The notes under the pieces were generated by a model. The model was not told the DNA's origin, made no database searches, and was given only the letters and a program-made list of their open reading frames with translations. The position numbers were made by a program, and so were the translations under genes. A DNA stretch of 64,000 nucleotides from an uncultured Sphingomonas sp. Lineage in GTDB: Bacteria; Pseudomonadota; Alphaproteobacteria; Sphingomonadales; Sphingomonadaceae. This document shows, in pieces, positions 44,677-56,132 of this stretch. Numbering within the stretch: the first letter of the stretch is position 1; each line of letters opens with the position of its first letter. The DNA lies in assembly GCF_913777625.1 (NCBI RefSeq), contig NZ_CAJYTI010000023.1:1-64000 (forward strand). Direction: 5' to 3'.

Positions 44677-45666
44677 TTATTTCTCCATTGCTCGCGCCGT
44701 CATGCGCTGGATGCGGATGAAGCGCGGGTCGTCGAGATTGACGGCCAGGCCCAGCGCGTCGCGCACCGCCTGGGCAAAGCCTTCGGGATCGTTGATGCGG
44801 AACAGCCCGTCGAAGCGCTCGCCTGCGGCATCCGGGTCGGCGATGACGATCTGGCGCTCGTTGTAGCGATTGAACTCGTCGGCGGCGTCGGCCAGCGAAG
44901 TGCCGTTCAGATCGATCATGCCGCCACGCCAGGCAAGTGCGCGATCGACCGACGAGGACTTGGTCGCTTCATAATGGACGATGGCGTGCTCGTTGATCAG
45001 CGCGGACTGGCCGGCGCTGAGCCGCACGCGCTGCGCCTCGTCCCCGTCGGACCAGGTCTCGACCACGCCTTCGGTGACTAGCACCTCGACGCCATTGTCG
45101 CGCTTGCGGACCGAAAAGGCAGTGCCCACCGCCTGCGCCCGGACCTTGCCGGCGGCGACCACGAACGGACGGGCGGCATCCTTGGCGACCTCGAACCAGG
45201 CCTCCCCCTCGGCTAGTTCGACCTCGCGGGCGCGCTTCGCCATGCGCACCTGGAGAGCGCTGCCGGAATTGATCGTCATCACCGACCCATCGACCAACGG
45301 CACGCGCCGGATCTCCCCCACCTTGGTGACATAGGCGACCCCGCGCCCGGGAAAGAGCAACGCGCCGACGGTCCCGGCGGCAGACGCCGCGGCCAGCCCA
45401 CCCAGCACCCCGCGCCGCCGCCAGAGGCCCGACCGCTCGAAGGCCTTGTCGTCGCTCTCGACGGGCGCAGCCTCGGCGATGTGCGCGACGATCTCCGGCG
45501 CCTGCCATAGCGCGTGGGTGCGCAGCAGCAGCCCCTGGCGGCGCGGATCCTCCGCAAGCCAGCGCTGGAGCTCGGCCTCGTCGGCGTCGCTCCAATCGCC
45601 GCCGTCCATGCGAGCGACCCAGGCTGCCGCAGCGTCGGCATCGGCGTGGGGTGACCTGATGCTCAC
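44677..45666 (-). CDS. FecR-type anti-sigma factor / sigma regulator
   Basis: The 329-residue single-pass inner membrane protein has an N-terminal cytoplasmic part (AAAAWVARMDGGDWSDADEAELQRWL), a TM at about 86-105 and a periplasmic FecR domain (VGEIRRVPLVDGSVMTINSGS to VEVLVTEGVVETW). A STN-like C-terminal part contains RFDGLFRINDPEGFAQAV. The GTG start (45664-45666) overlaps the sigma stop as GTGA. It transmits the TBDR signal to the sigma factor. Confidence 0.93.
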   Translation of the reverse strand: MSIRSPHADADAAAAWVARMDGGDWSDADEAELQRWLAEDPRRQGLLLRTHALWQAPEIVAHIAEAAPVESDDKAFERSGLWRRRGVLGGLAAASAAGTVGALLFPGRGVAYVTKVGEIRRVPLVDGSVMTINSGSALQVRMAKRAREVELAEGEAWFEVAKDAARPFVVAAGKVRAQAVGTAFSVRKRDNGVEVLVTEGVVETWSDGDEAQRVRLSAGQSALINEHAIVHYEATKSSSVDRALAWRGGMIDLNGTSLADAADEFNRYNERQIVIADPDAAGERFDGLFRINDPEGFAQAVRDALGLAVNLDDPRFIRIQRMTARAMEK

Positions 45667-46253
45667 AGGATACCGGCCTTGCGACCGGCCGCGGGTTCCG
45701 CAGCCCCGACCGGCGTCTCGCCGGACCAGCCCTCGCGAATGGCGCGGACGCCTACCCAGATCTGCTTTTCCACCGCCTTCTCGGTGATCCCCAGATGCGC
45801 TGCGATTTCCTTTTGCGACCAGCCCTCGATCTTGCGCAGTTCGACGATGCGGCGGCAACGTTCGGGAAGACCGGCGATCAGCGCCATCACGCGCTCATAG
45901 GCCAGGCGGATCGACACCTGCTCCTCGGGCGATGGGGTTTGGGTATCGCGGAAGCTCTCGATCTCACTGATCGCCTCGAGCGGCACGACCTGCTGGCGCT
46001 TGAGCCGGCGCAGCAGCAGATTGCGCGCGATCGAGAAGAAATAGGCGTGGCCGCAATCGATATGATCGACGGACTCCAGCGTCGCGATCCGGCAATAGGC
46101 TTCCTGCATCAGTTCATCCACGTCCTCGGGCGCAAGCCGTCGGCGCGCGAACCAGCCCCGGATGCGGTCTTCGTGCGGCACGATTTCGCGCGCGACCCAT
46201 AGCGCCAGGGCACGGCGCCGCTCGACTTGCGATGTCACATTCCCTTTCGCCAC
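45663..46253 (-). CDS. ECF RNA polymerase sigma factor (FecI-type)
   Basis: The 196-residue ECF sigma has region 2 (RRLAPEDVDELMQEAYCRIATLESVDHID, with the -10-contact helix) and region 4 HTH (GWSQKEIAAHLGITEKAVEKQIWVG). A GTG start at 46251-46253 follows AGGAGG closely; a later GTG (NVTSQ) is possible. It is coupled to fecR by a 4-bp overlap. Together with the STN-TBDR it forms a cell-surface-signalling unit whose targets probably include the receptor and halogenase genes. Confidence 0.93.
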   Translation of the reverse strand: MAKGNVTSQVERRRALALWVAREIVPHEDRIRGWFARRRLAPEDVDELMQEAYCRIATLESVDHIDCGHAYFFSIARNLLLRRLKRQQVVPLEAISEIESFRDTQTPSPEEQVSIRLAYERVMALIAGLPERCRRIVELRKIEGWSQKEIAAHLGITEKAVEKQIWVGVRAIREGWSGETPVGAAEPAAGRKAGIL

Positions 46254-46411
46254 ACCCTCCTATGGCCGCGCTCGGATTTTCTGTTTGCCCCAAGAGAGAC
46301 GCGGGATAGCAAAATCCTTCCCCGCCCCGGCGATTTTTCTTGTCGTCGCCGCTGGTCGCCGGCGCGGCGGCGGGCCTTCGTCACGCCGTGACTGGCTCCA
46401 TTTCCCCGCAG

Positions 46412-47545
46412 TCACGCCGCGCAGGGAAGCAGCACGAGAAAGGTCGAGCCCCGCCCCACCGCGCTTTCCTTGAGCTCGATCCCACCGCCGTGCAGCGTGA
46501 CGAGCTGGCGGACGAGCGCCAGCCCGATGCCGAGCCCTTCGGGTTGTCCTTCCCCGCGGTCCACCTGCGCGAACAGCTCGAACACCTGCGCCTGCATCTC
46601 GGCCGGGATGCCGAGGCCGGTATCGGCGACCTCGATCGCGGCCCAGGCACCCTCCCGCCGCACGATGACGCGAATAGCACCGCCGGGCGGCGTGTATTTC
46701 GCGGCGTTCGACAGCAGGTTGCTGACGACCTGGGCGATCCGCGCCTGATCGGCATGGATCCAGATCGGCGCTTCGGGCAGATTCACGGTCAGCGCGTGGC
46801 CTTGTCCATCGATCTGCGGGCGGCTCAGCTCCACCGCCAGCGCGACGGCATCGGCGAGGTTCATGCGTTCGGCGCGCAGCACGATCTTGCCCTGGTCGAT
46901 GCGCGCGACATCGAGCAAATCCTCGATCAGCCGGGTCATGTGCCCGACCTGCCGCTCCATCTGCCCGCGCACCTGCTCGGCCGCTTCGCCTTCGGGACGG
47001 CGTCTGAGCAGATGCAGGCCGGCGCCGAAGGCCATGATCGGATTGCGCAACTCGTGGCCGACCATCCCCAGAAAGGCATTCTTGCGCCGGTCGGCGAGTT
47101 GGAGGTTCTTCGTCAGTCGCTCCAGTTCGTCGCGCTGGGCGATGATCTGGCGGCGCTGTTCGTACAGCTCGAAGAAGACGTTGCTCTTCGACCACAGGAC
47201 GCCCGCGTCGACAGGCTTCTGGAGAAAGTCGACCGCACCTGCCTCATAGCCGCGAAAGCGGCGCCGGGCGTCGGCACTGCCGGCGGTCAGGAAGATGATC
47301 GGCACGTGCCGGGTACGTTCGTTGCCGCGCAGGAACTCGGCGAGTTCGAAGCCGTCCATGCCGGGCATCTGCACATCGAGCAGCGCCAGCGCGACATCGT
47401 GCACCAGCAGCAATTCCAGCGCCTCGTCGCCCGAGCGGGCCTTGAGGCATTCGAGGCCGTCCCGCCGCAGCAGCGCCTCCAGCGCCAGCAGGTTCTCGTC
47501 GAGATCGTCGACGAGCAGGAACTTGACGGGATCAGGGGCGGACAT
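46412..47545 (-). CDS. Receiver - histidine kinase protein (soluble)
   Basis: This 377-residue cytoplasmic protein has an N-terminal receiver (D57 in LLDVQMPGMDG, Lys in FLQKP), a short coiled coil (about 128-155), HisKA with H164 in GMVGHELRNP and HATPase (N-box SNLLSNAAKYTP, G2 GLGIGLALVRQL). No membrane segment is present. The ATG (47543-47545) overlaps the cheB gene end by 14 bp. It is the last gene of a four-gene coupled operon and is likely a relay partner of the large hybrid kinase. Confidence 0.92.
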   Translation of the reverse strand: MSAPDPVKFLLVDDLDENLLALEALLRRDGLECLKARSGDEALELLLVHDVALALLDVQMPGMDGFELAEFLRGNERTRHVPIIFLTAGSADARRRFRGYEAGAVDFLQKPVDAGVLWSKSNVFFELYEQRRQIIAQRDELERLTKNLQLADRRKNAFLGMVGHELRNPIMAFGAGLHLLRRRPEGEAAEQVRGQMERQVGHMTRLIEDLLDVARIDQGKIVLRAERMNLADAVALAVELSRPQIDGQGHALTVNLPEAPIWIHADQARIAQVVSNLLSNAAKYTPPGGAIRVIVRREGAWAAIEVADTGLGIPAEMQAQVFELFAQVDRGEGQPEGLGIGLALVRQLVTLHGGGIELKESAVGRGSTFLVLLPCAA

Positions 47546-48098
47546 GGGATTGGGCCAATCGGATGAGATGTGGGGCAATGGCGCCGATCGTGAGGCTGGT
47601 AGCGTTGGGGCACAGCGCAAGGCCGGCTGCCGGCATCGTCGGCACGCGGGCAGTGTTCGGATCCTCGACGATCGCGGTGCCGCCCGCGCGGGCAACCGCG
47701 CGCAGGCCCTCGGCGCCGTCGTGGTTGGCGCCGGTGAGCAGCACGGCGATCACGCGGTGCCGCAGCGCGTCCGCCGCGCTTTCGAACAGAACGTCGATCG
47801 ATGGCCGGCTATGGTTGACCGGATCGTCGGCGGAGAGCGCCAGGCTGCCGTCCGGCTCGACCAGCAGATGATAGTTGGCCGGTGCGAAATAGAGGGTGCC
47901 GGGCTCGGGCAGTTGCTTGTCCTCGGCCTCGCGCACCCGCATCGCGCAGCGCGCCTCGAACAGCGCCGCCAGCCCATGGTCGTGCTCGGGCGGCACATGA
48001 ACGACGACCAGAACCGGCCACGCGAAGTCCGTGGGAAGCCCTGGCAGCAGCGTGAGCAGCGCCTGAACGCCCCCGGCCGAGGCACCGATGACGATCAT
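47532..48098 (-). CDS. cheB: CheB-type protein-glutamate methylesterase (no receiver domain)
   Basis: This 188-residue catalytic domain has the CheB triad S7 (IGASAGG), H34 (VVHVPP) and D126 (LLTGANHDG). The N-terminal receiver domain of chemotaxis CheB is absent. It overlaps cheR by 4 bp and the receiver-kinase by 14 bp. Without receptors or CheA/CheW nearby it probably serves the hybrid-kinase signalling pathway rather than chemotaxis. Confidence 0.93.
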   Translation of the reverse strand: MIVIGASAGGVQALLTLLPGLPTDFAWPVLVVVHVPPEHDHGLAALFEARCAMRVREAEDKQLPEPGTLYFAPANYHLLVEPDGSLALSADDPVNHSRPSIDVLFESAADALRHRVIAVLLTGANHDGAEGLRAVARAGGTAIVEDPNTARVPTMPAAGLALCPNATSLTIGAIAPHLIRLAQSHVRP

Positions 48099-48939
48099 GC
48101 CGCACACCGCTCGCGTCGCTGGTAGATCTTCTCCTCGCGGACGAAGTCGGCGAAGCCGGTGGCATGGTCGGAAAAGCGCAGGCTTTCCTTGCGGCCGAGG
48201 CCAAGGAAACCGCGGCGCACGAGCGACTCCTCGAACAGCCCGACCGCGCGCTCCTGCAGGCTCCGGTTGAAGTAGATCAGCACGTTGCGGCACGAGATCA
48301 GGTGCATTTCGGCGAACACCGAATCCGTCGCCAGGCTGTGATCGGAGAAGACGACATTGGCGCGCAGGCTGCTGTCGAAGATCGCCCGGTCATAGTCGGC
48401 CGTGTAATAGTCGGAGAGCGAGGTGCGCGCGCCGGATTTCTGGTGGTTCTCGGTGAACTTGCGGATCTGGTCGAGCGGATAGACCCCCGCCTCGGCCGCC
48501 CTCAGCGCCTTCGGGTTGATGTCGGTCGCATAGAAGATCGTGCGCTGCTCCAGCCCCTCCTCGCGGAACAGCATGGCGAGCGAATAGACTTCCTCGCCGT
48601 TGCTGCACCCGGCGATCCACACCTTGAGCGACGGGTAGGTGCGCAGGTGCGGGATCACCTTCTCGCGCAGCGCCCGGAAATAGCTGGGATCGCGAAACAT
48701 CTCGCTCACCTGGACGGTGAGGTAGTTGAGCAGCCTAGGCAGCATGTCCGGATCGTGCAGCAGCCGCTCCTGCAGGGCCGAGAAGCTGCTTACCCCCAGC
48801 CGGGCACGCGCCTGGAGCAGCCGCCGCTTGATCGACGCGCGGGCATAGTGCCGGAAATCATAGTGATAGCGCCGGTAGAGCGCCTCGAGCAGCAGCTCGA
48901 TCTCGATATCGTCGATATCGGGTTCCGCAGGTTCCTCGG

Positions 48940-48943
<4 letters not shown>
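48095..48943 (-). CDS. cheR: CheR-type protein-glutamate methyltransferase
   Basis: This 282-residue SAM-dependent methyltransferase has an N-terminal helical domain and the catalytic Rossmann part, with [18 protein letters not shown] as the SAM site, [11 protein letters not shown], and CRNVLIYF. The start ATG (48941-48943) overlaps the hybrid-kinase stop as ATGA; a TTG 12 bp upstream is less likely. It would methylate glutamates on a partner, perhaps the long coiled coil of the hybrid kinase. That link is inference from coupling. Confidence 0.94.
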
Positions 48944-52389
<3,446 letters not shown>

Positions 52390-52475
52390 GCACTTGATCC
52401 CGATAGAGCCCCCGCGCTGCGCATACCGCACCATGGCGGCAGGGCAAGGGTCCCGACGAACAGGATCAAGCAGAC

Positions 52476-52514
52476 GGAGTGCCGGCGCCTCTCCTTGCGG
52501 AACGCCGGCACTCC
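52476..52514. terminator. 12-bp perfect stem-loop between the TBDR and the hybrid kinase
   Basis: GGAGTGCCGGCG (52476-52487) is exactly complementary to CGCCGGCACTCC (52503-52514) with a 15-nt loop. It lies 44 bp after the TBDR stop and 87 bp before the kinase start, both on the minus strand. No U tract follows in that direction, so it is a terminator-like or leader structure rather than a clear intrinsic terminator. Confidence 0.5.
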
Positions 52515-52557
52515 TTCGTGTCGCCGCCTTTACCCTTTCAGGCGCGGGCGGAGGGGA

Positions 52558-55281
52558 TCAGAATCGCGTGCGCAGCGTCAGGCCGTAGGTGCGCGGCTCG
52601 GCGAGGAACGAGCCGAACACTGCATTGCCCACCGCATAGGCCGGCGCCCCGAAGGCCTGCACCTGCGACTGGCTGCCGGCGCCCTGGAACGGCATGCTGA
52701 AGGCGACCTGCTGATACTTGGTATCGAGCAGGTTCTGCGCCCACAGCTCCACCGCCCATTTCTCGTCCGGGCCGCGCACGCCGAGGCGGGCGTTCATCGT
52801 GACGAAGCCGTCCTGCATCTTCTCGATGAACAGATCCGAGCCGGTGTTGTAATCGCTGGTCATGCGGCCATCGACATAGAACAGGCCGGTCAGCCCGTTG
52901 CTGCCGATCGCGGGTGTCCAGGTCACCGCACCGGTCACGGTGTTGCGCGGCGCGTTGGACATCTGGCTGCCGGGCAGCAGGAACAGCGCCGAGTTGAGCG
53001 GCACGCCCGACTTGCTGCCGACCAGATCGTGCTGATATTTGGCGTCGGCCAGCGTGTAGCCCAGGTTCACGGTGAAGTTGGACGTCGGGTAGAGGCCGAC
53101 CTCCAGCTCCACGCCCTGCGTCACCACGCCCTTGCCGACGCTGCCGGTGCAAGCCCCGGTGGCCGAGCTGTTGTCGCGGTCCGCACCGTTCAACGGCGTG
53201 CTGCACCCACCGATATTCTGGACGATATAGGCGGTGCCGTTGAACGTGTTGAGCTGGAAGTTGGTGAATTCCGAGCGGTACACCGCGACGTTCGCGGTGA
53301 GGTGGCGCGAGGTGTATTTCGCGCCGATTTCATAGGCGTTCACCGTCTCGGGGTCGAACCGCAGATTTGCCGCGGTGGCCGGCGTCGGCGTGGTGAACAC
53401 GGTGGCCGTCAGCGCCGAGCGGTCGAGGTTGTAGCCGCCCGCCTTGTAGCCGCGCGCGAACGAGGCATAGGCGAGCGTGCTTTCCGACGGCTTCCACGAG
53501 AGCACGGCGGTGCCGGTCAGCTGGCCTTCCTTGAAGCGATGGCTGAACGGCACGCCGGTCAGCGCCGAGGTCGAGTTGCCGGTGCAGGTCAGCGTGATGA
53601 TGCCGCCGACCAGTGCCTGGAGCGCCGGCACGCCGAGCAGCGGGCCGAGTGCCTGCTGCTGCGCCGGGCAGACGGTGTTGTTGTTGTTGAACGCCGCCGT
53701 CAGCGACTTGCTCTCGTGCGTGTAGCGCGCGCCGAGCGTGAGGCTCAGCTTGTGGGTGAGCTTGTAGATGTTGTGGGTGAAGAACGCCCAGTTCTCGCTG
53801 GTCTGGTTGTAGAGATCGAGCGTGCTGCCGAGGTCGTTGAGCGTGCTGAGGCGATCGATGCCGGCAACCACCTGCGGGCCGACGGCAGGCGTCAGCGCGG
53901 CGCGGCCGATGGCGCTCAGGCAGCCGGGACGGGTCGGGTCGCGCAGCGCTGCGGTGGGGTTGATCGTCGCGACCATGCGGCAGGCGGCGAAGGCGCCGTA
54001 CTGGGTGCCGAAGCGGAGATTGTCCGCCAGCTGCAGCTTCTCGCGCGCGTAATAGCCGCCGACCAGCCAGTCGAGCTTGTCGCCCAGGATCGTGCCTGAG
54101 AAGCGGCTCTCGTGGCTGAAGGTGTGGAACTGGCGGTAGCTGTTGCCGTCGTTCGGGCGATAGGCGATGTCGACATTGCCATAGTCGATGTCGGCCGCGC
54201 CGCCCGACTTGTACTCGCGGTACGCGGTCAGCGAGGTCAGCTGAGTCGAACCCAGGTTCCAGCGGACGCGGGCGGAGAGGCCATAGTCGGTGGTGAGGTT
54301 GGCATAGGCGCGGCCGGGCGTCTGCGCGATCTGGCGGTTATAGGGGTCGCCTTCGCTCGGCAGCACGCCGCCCAGGCTGCGCAGGATCGCGGTGACGCGG
54401 TTGCCCGCCGGATTGATCGAGAAATCGCCCGCGACGCCCGGCGTCGGGTCCAGCTTCTCGCGCGTGTCCATATAGACCGCGCCGCAGCACTTTTCGCGGC
54501 GATGGGTATAGTCGGCGATCAGGCGAATGCCGAGATCCGGGTTGACCGTGAACAGCAATTGCCCGCGGACGAAATAGCGGTTGCGATCGTTATAGTCGGT
54601 CTTGTTGACGACATCGTACAGATAGCCGTCCCGCTTCGAATAGACGCCGTCGATGCGGAAGGCGAGCAGGTCCTTGACCACCGGGCCGGTCAGCGCGCCG
54701 GACAGGCGAACGGCGTTGTAATTGCCATAGGTGGCCTCGGCGAACCCGCCGAACTTGAACTCGGGCAGCTTGGTGTAGATGCTGATCGCGCCGGCCGAGG
54801 AGTTGCGGCCGGACAGCGTGCCCTGGGGCCCGCGCAGCACCTCGATGCGCTCGATCTCGCCCATGTCGTTGAGGCCGGAGCCGGTGCGGCTGCGATAGAT
54901 GCCGTCGATGAACACCGCGACCGAACTTTCCAGGCCCGGATTGTCGCCGACCGTGCCGATGCCGCGAACGCGGGCGGCGGCATTGGCCTCCGAGCCGGTC
55001 GACGAGACCAGCAGCGACGGCGCGATCTGCGTCATCTGGCGGATATCAGTCGCGCCCGAATTCTGGAGCGCCGCCTGGCCGAAGGCGGAGACGGCGATCG
55101 GCACGCTGGAAAGACGTTCCGAGCGCCGGGTCGCCGTGACCACGATGTCGGCGGTGTTCGGGGATTCGTTCTCGGCTGTCGAAGGCGTGTTGGCAGCGGA
55201 GCCTCGCAGGTCCTGGGCCGCGGCCGGAGAAGCGATCAGGGCAAGGACCCCGGCGGACACCAAGAATGCGCACTTCGACAT
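52558..55281 (-). CDS. TonB-dependent receptor
   Basis: This 907-residue outer membrane receptor has a signal peptide ending in SPAAAQ, the NTADIVVTATRRSERLSSVP motif, a plug (SSVAVFIDGIYRSRTGSGLNDMGEIERIEVLRGPQGTLSGRNSSAGAIS), and a barrel ending in YGLTLRTRF. The FIDGIYR and GRNSSAGAI pattern is that of the large sphingomonad receptor group often linked with hydrophobic or plant-derived compounds. No STN or partner genes are adjacent. The ATG (55279-55281) has GAGGAAG six bases upstream. The ligand cannot be assigned. Confidence 0.93.
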   Translation of the reverse strand: MSKCAFLVSAGVLALIASPAAAQDLRGSAANTPSTAENESPNTADIVVTATRRSERLSSVPIAVSAFGQAALQNSGATDIRQMTQIAPSLLVSSTGSEANAAARVRGIGTVGDNPGLESSVAVFIDGIYRSRTGSGLNDMGEIERIEVLRGPQGTLSGRNSSAGAISIYTKLPEFKFGGFAEATYGNYNAVRLSGALTGPVVKDLLAFRIDGVYSKRDGYLYDVVNKTDYNDRNRYFVRGQLLFTVNPDLGIRLIADYTHRREKCCGAVYMDTREKLDPTPGVAGDFSINPAGNRVTAILRSLGGVLPSEGDPYNRQIAQTPGRAYANLTTDYGLSARVRWNLGSTQLTSLTAYREYKSGGAADIDYGNVDIAYRPNDGNSYRQFHTFSHESRFSGTILGDKLDWLVGGYYAREKLQLADNLRFGTQYGAFAACRMVATINPTAALRDPTRPGCLSAIGRAALTPAVGPQVVAGIDRLSTLNDLGSTLDLYNQTSENWAFFTHNIYKLTHKLSLTLGARYTHESKSLTAAFNNNNTVCPAQQQALGPLLGVPALQALVGGIITLTCTGNSTSALTGVPFSHRFKEGQLTGTAVLSWKPSESTLAYASFARGYKAGGYNLDRSALTATVFTTPTPATAANLRFDPETVNAYEIGAKYTSRHLTANVAVYRSEFTNFQLNTFNGTAYIVQNIGGCSTPLNGADRDNSSATGACTGSVGKGVVTQGVELEVGLYPTSNFTVNLGYTLADAKYQHDLVGSKSGVPLNSALFLLPGSQMSNAPRNTVTGAVTWTPAIGSNGLTGLFYVDGRMTSDYNTGSDLFIEKMQDGFVTMNARLGVRGPDEKWAVELWAQNLLDTKYQQVAFSMPFQGAGSQSQVQAFGAPAYAVGNAVFGSFLAEPRTYGLTLRTRF

Positions 55282-55487
55282 GACGGCTTCCTCTCAATCC
55301 CCAGCTTTTGCTTTGGTTTGATTGCCGTTTTGATCGGAGACGGATAAATTTCGATGAATGCCGCGTCCGTAGTCGCACGGAGCGTGCAGCGGCCTCGCCC
55401 CTTCGCCGGAACGGCAGCGAGAGGCGCGATGCGCGGCTATAAGAGGGCTTCTAGAGCAGGTAGTTGCTGCGTCCGCGCGTCTCGAAA

Positions 55488-55509
55488 GGCGCGGAGCGAA
55501 GGCCGCGCC
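55488..55509 (-). terminator. Terminator-like hairpin after ydbL
   Basis: GGCGCGG (55488-55494) and CCGCGCC (55503-55509) form a 7-bp stem with an 8-nt loop, 27 bp after the ydbL stop on the minus strand and followed there by TTTCG. It probably ends the ydbH-ynbE-ydbL transcript. Confidence 0.45.
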
Positions 55510-55535
55510 CTTCTCTTCCCGCTGCCCGCTGCCGA

Positions 55536-55913
55536 TCAGAGGCAGCGCGGGTCGCGAACGGGGGCTTCATTGCCCCGGGTCAGCCAGCGGCCATCCGGTG
55601 CGCGGTACTTCTCGCCCGGCGCGGTGCGCAGGATCAGGTTGCAGCCGGTGACGAACGCCATCTGCTCGACGGTCGAGCTCGCCGCCGCCTGATCGGTGTA
55701 ATGGCGCTTGCGCTGGATGTTGATGTTGTTGACGATCGCCTGCAGCTCGGGCGTCGCCGCGCCGACGATGCCGAGATAGCCGTCGGGCTGTTCGCCCACC
55801 TTGCCCTCCTGGCGCGCCGCCTGATAGGCCGGATCGCGTTGCGCAAGGGCCGGCGCCGCAACGCCCGCCGCGATCACTGCGGCCATGCCCAAGGTGTAAA
55901 GCAACTGTCGCAT
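55536..55913 (-). CDS. ydbL: YdbL family (DUF1318) periplasmic protein
   Basis: The 125-residue exported protein has a signal peptide (MRQLLYTLGMAAVIAAGVAAPALAQ). The DUF1318 core contains the conserved GYLGIVGAATPELQAIVNNINIQRKRHY stretch. In E. coli YdbL is encoded with YdbH and YnbE and modulates their bridge. The start overlaps the ynbE stop by one base (TGATG). It is the last gene of the operon. Confidence 0.92.
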   Translation of the reverse strand: MRQLLYTLGMAAVIAAGVAAPALAQRDPAYQAARQEGKVGEQPDGYLGIVGAATPELQAIVNNINIQRKRHYTDQAAASSTVEQMAFVTGCNLILRTAPGEKYRAPDGRWLTRGNEAPVRDPRCL

Positions 55914-56107
55914 CAGAAAATCCCCGGATTGTCCTGGATGATGGCCTTCGCCTTGTTGTCGAGGCGGTAGACCACTTCCTGGGTGATCGAAATATTGAGG
56001 TTGATGACGATCGGCTTGTCGGGTGCGTTCACTGTCACGCACCCGCCCAGCAGCGCCAGCGGGGCGATCGCACACCCTCCCAGCCGAAAAGACCAACCCT
56101 GTTTCAT
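55913..56107 (-). CDS. ynbE: YnbE family outer membrane lipoprotein
   Basis: The 64-residue lipoprotein has a lipobox (LLGGC, Cys23) and the conserved YnbE strand segment (PDKPIVINLNISITQEVVYRLD). In E. coli YnbE multimerises at the outer membrane and completes the YdbH bridge for phospholipid transport. The ATG (56105-56107) is 25 bp after the ydbH stop. Confidence 0.92.
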   Translation of the reverse strand: MKQGWSFRLGGCAIAPLALLGGCVTVNAPDKPIVINLNISITQEVVYRLDNKAKAIIQDNPGIF

Positions 56108-56132
56108 GGTTCCAAGCTCATCGACATGCCTT

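Noticed and set aside
41555..44866. Plus-strand open frame of 1103 codons opposite the STN-TBDR
   Set aside because: Antisense shadow of a well-supported receptor; the composition is Arg/Gly/Ala/Val-rich and no domain is present.
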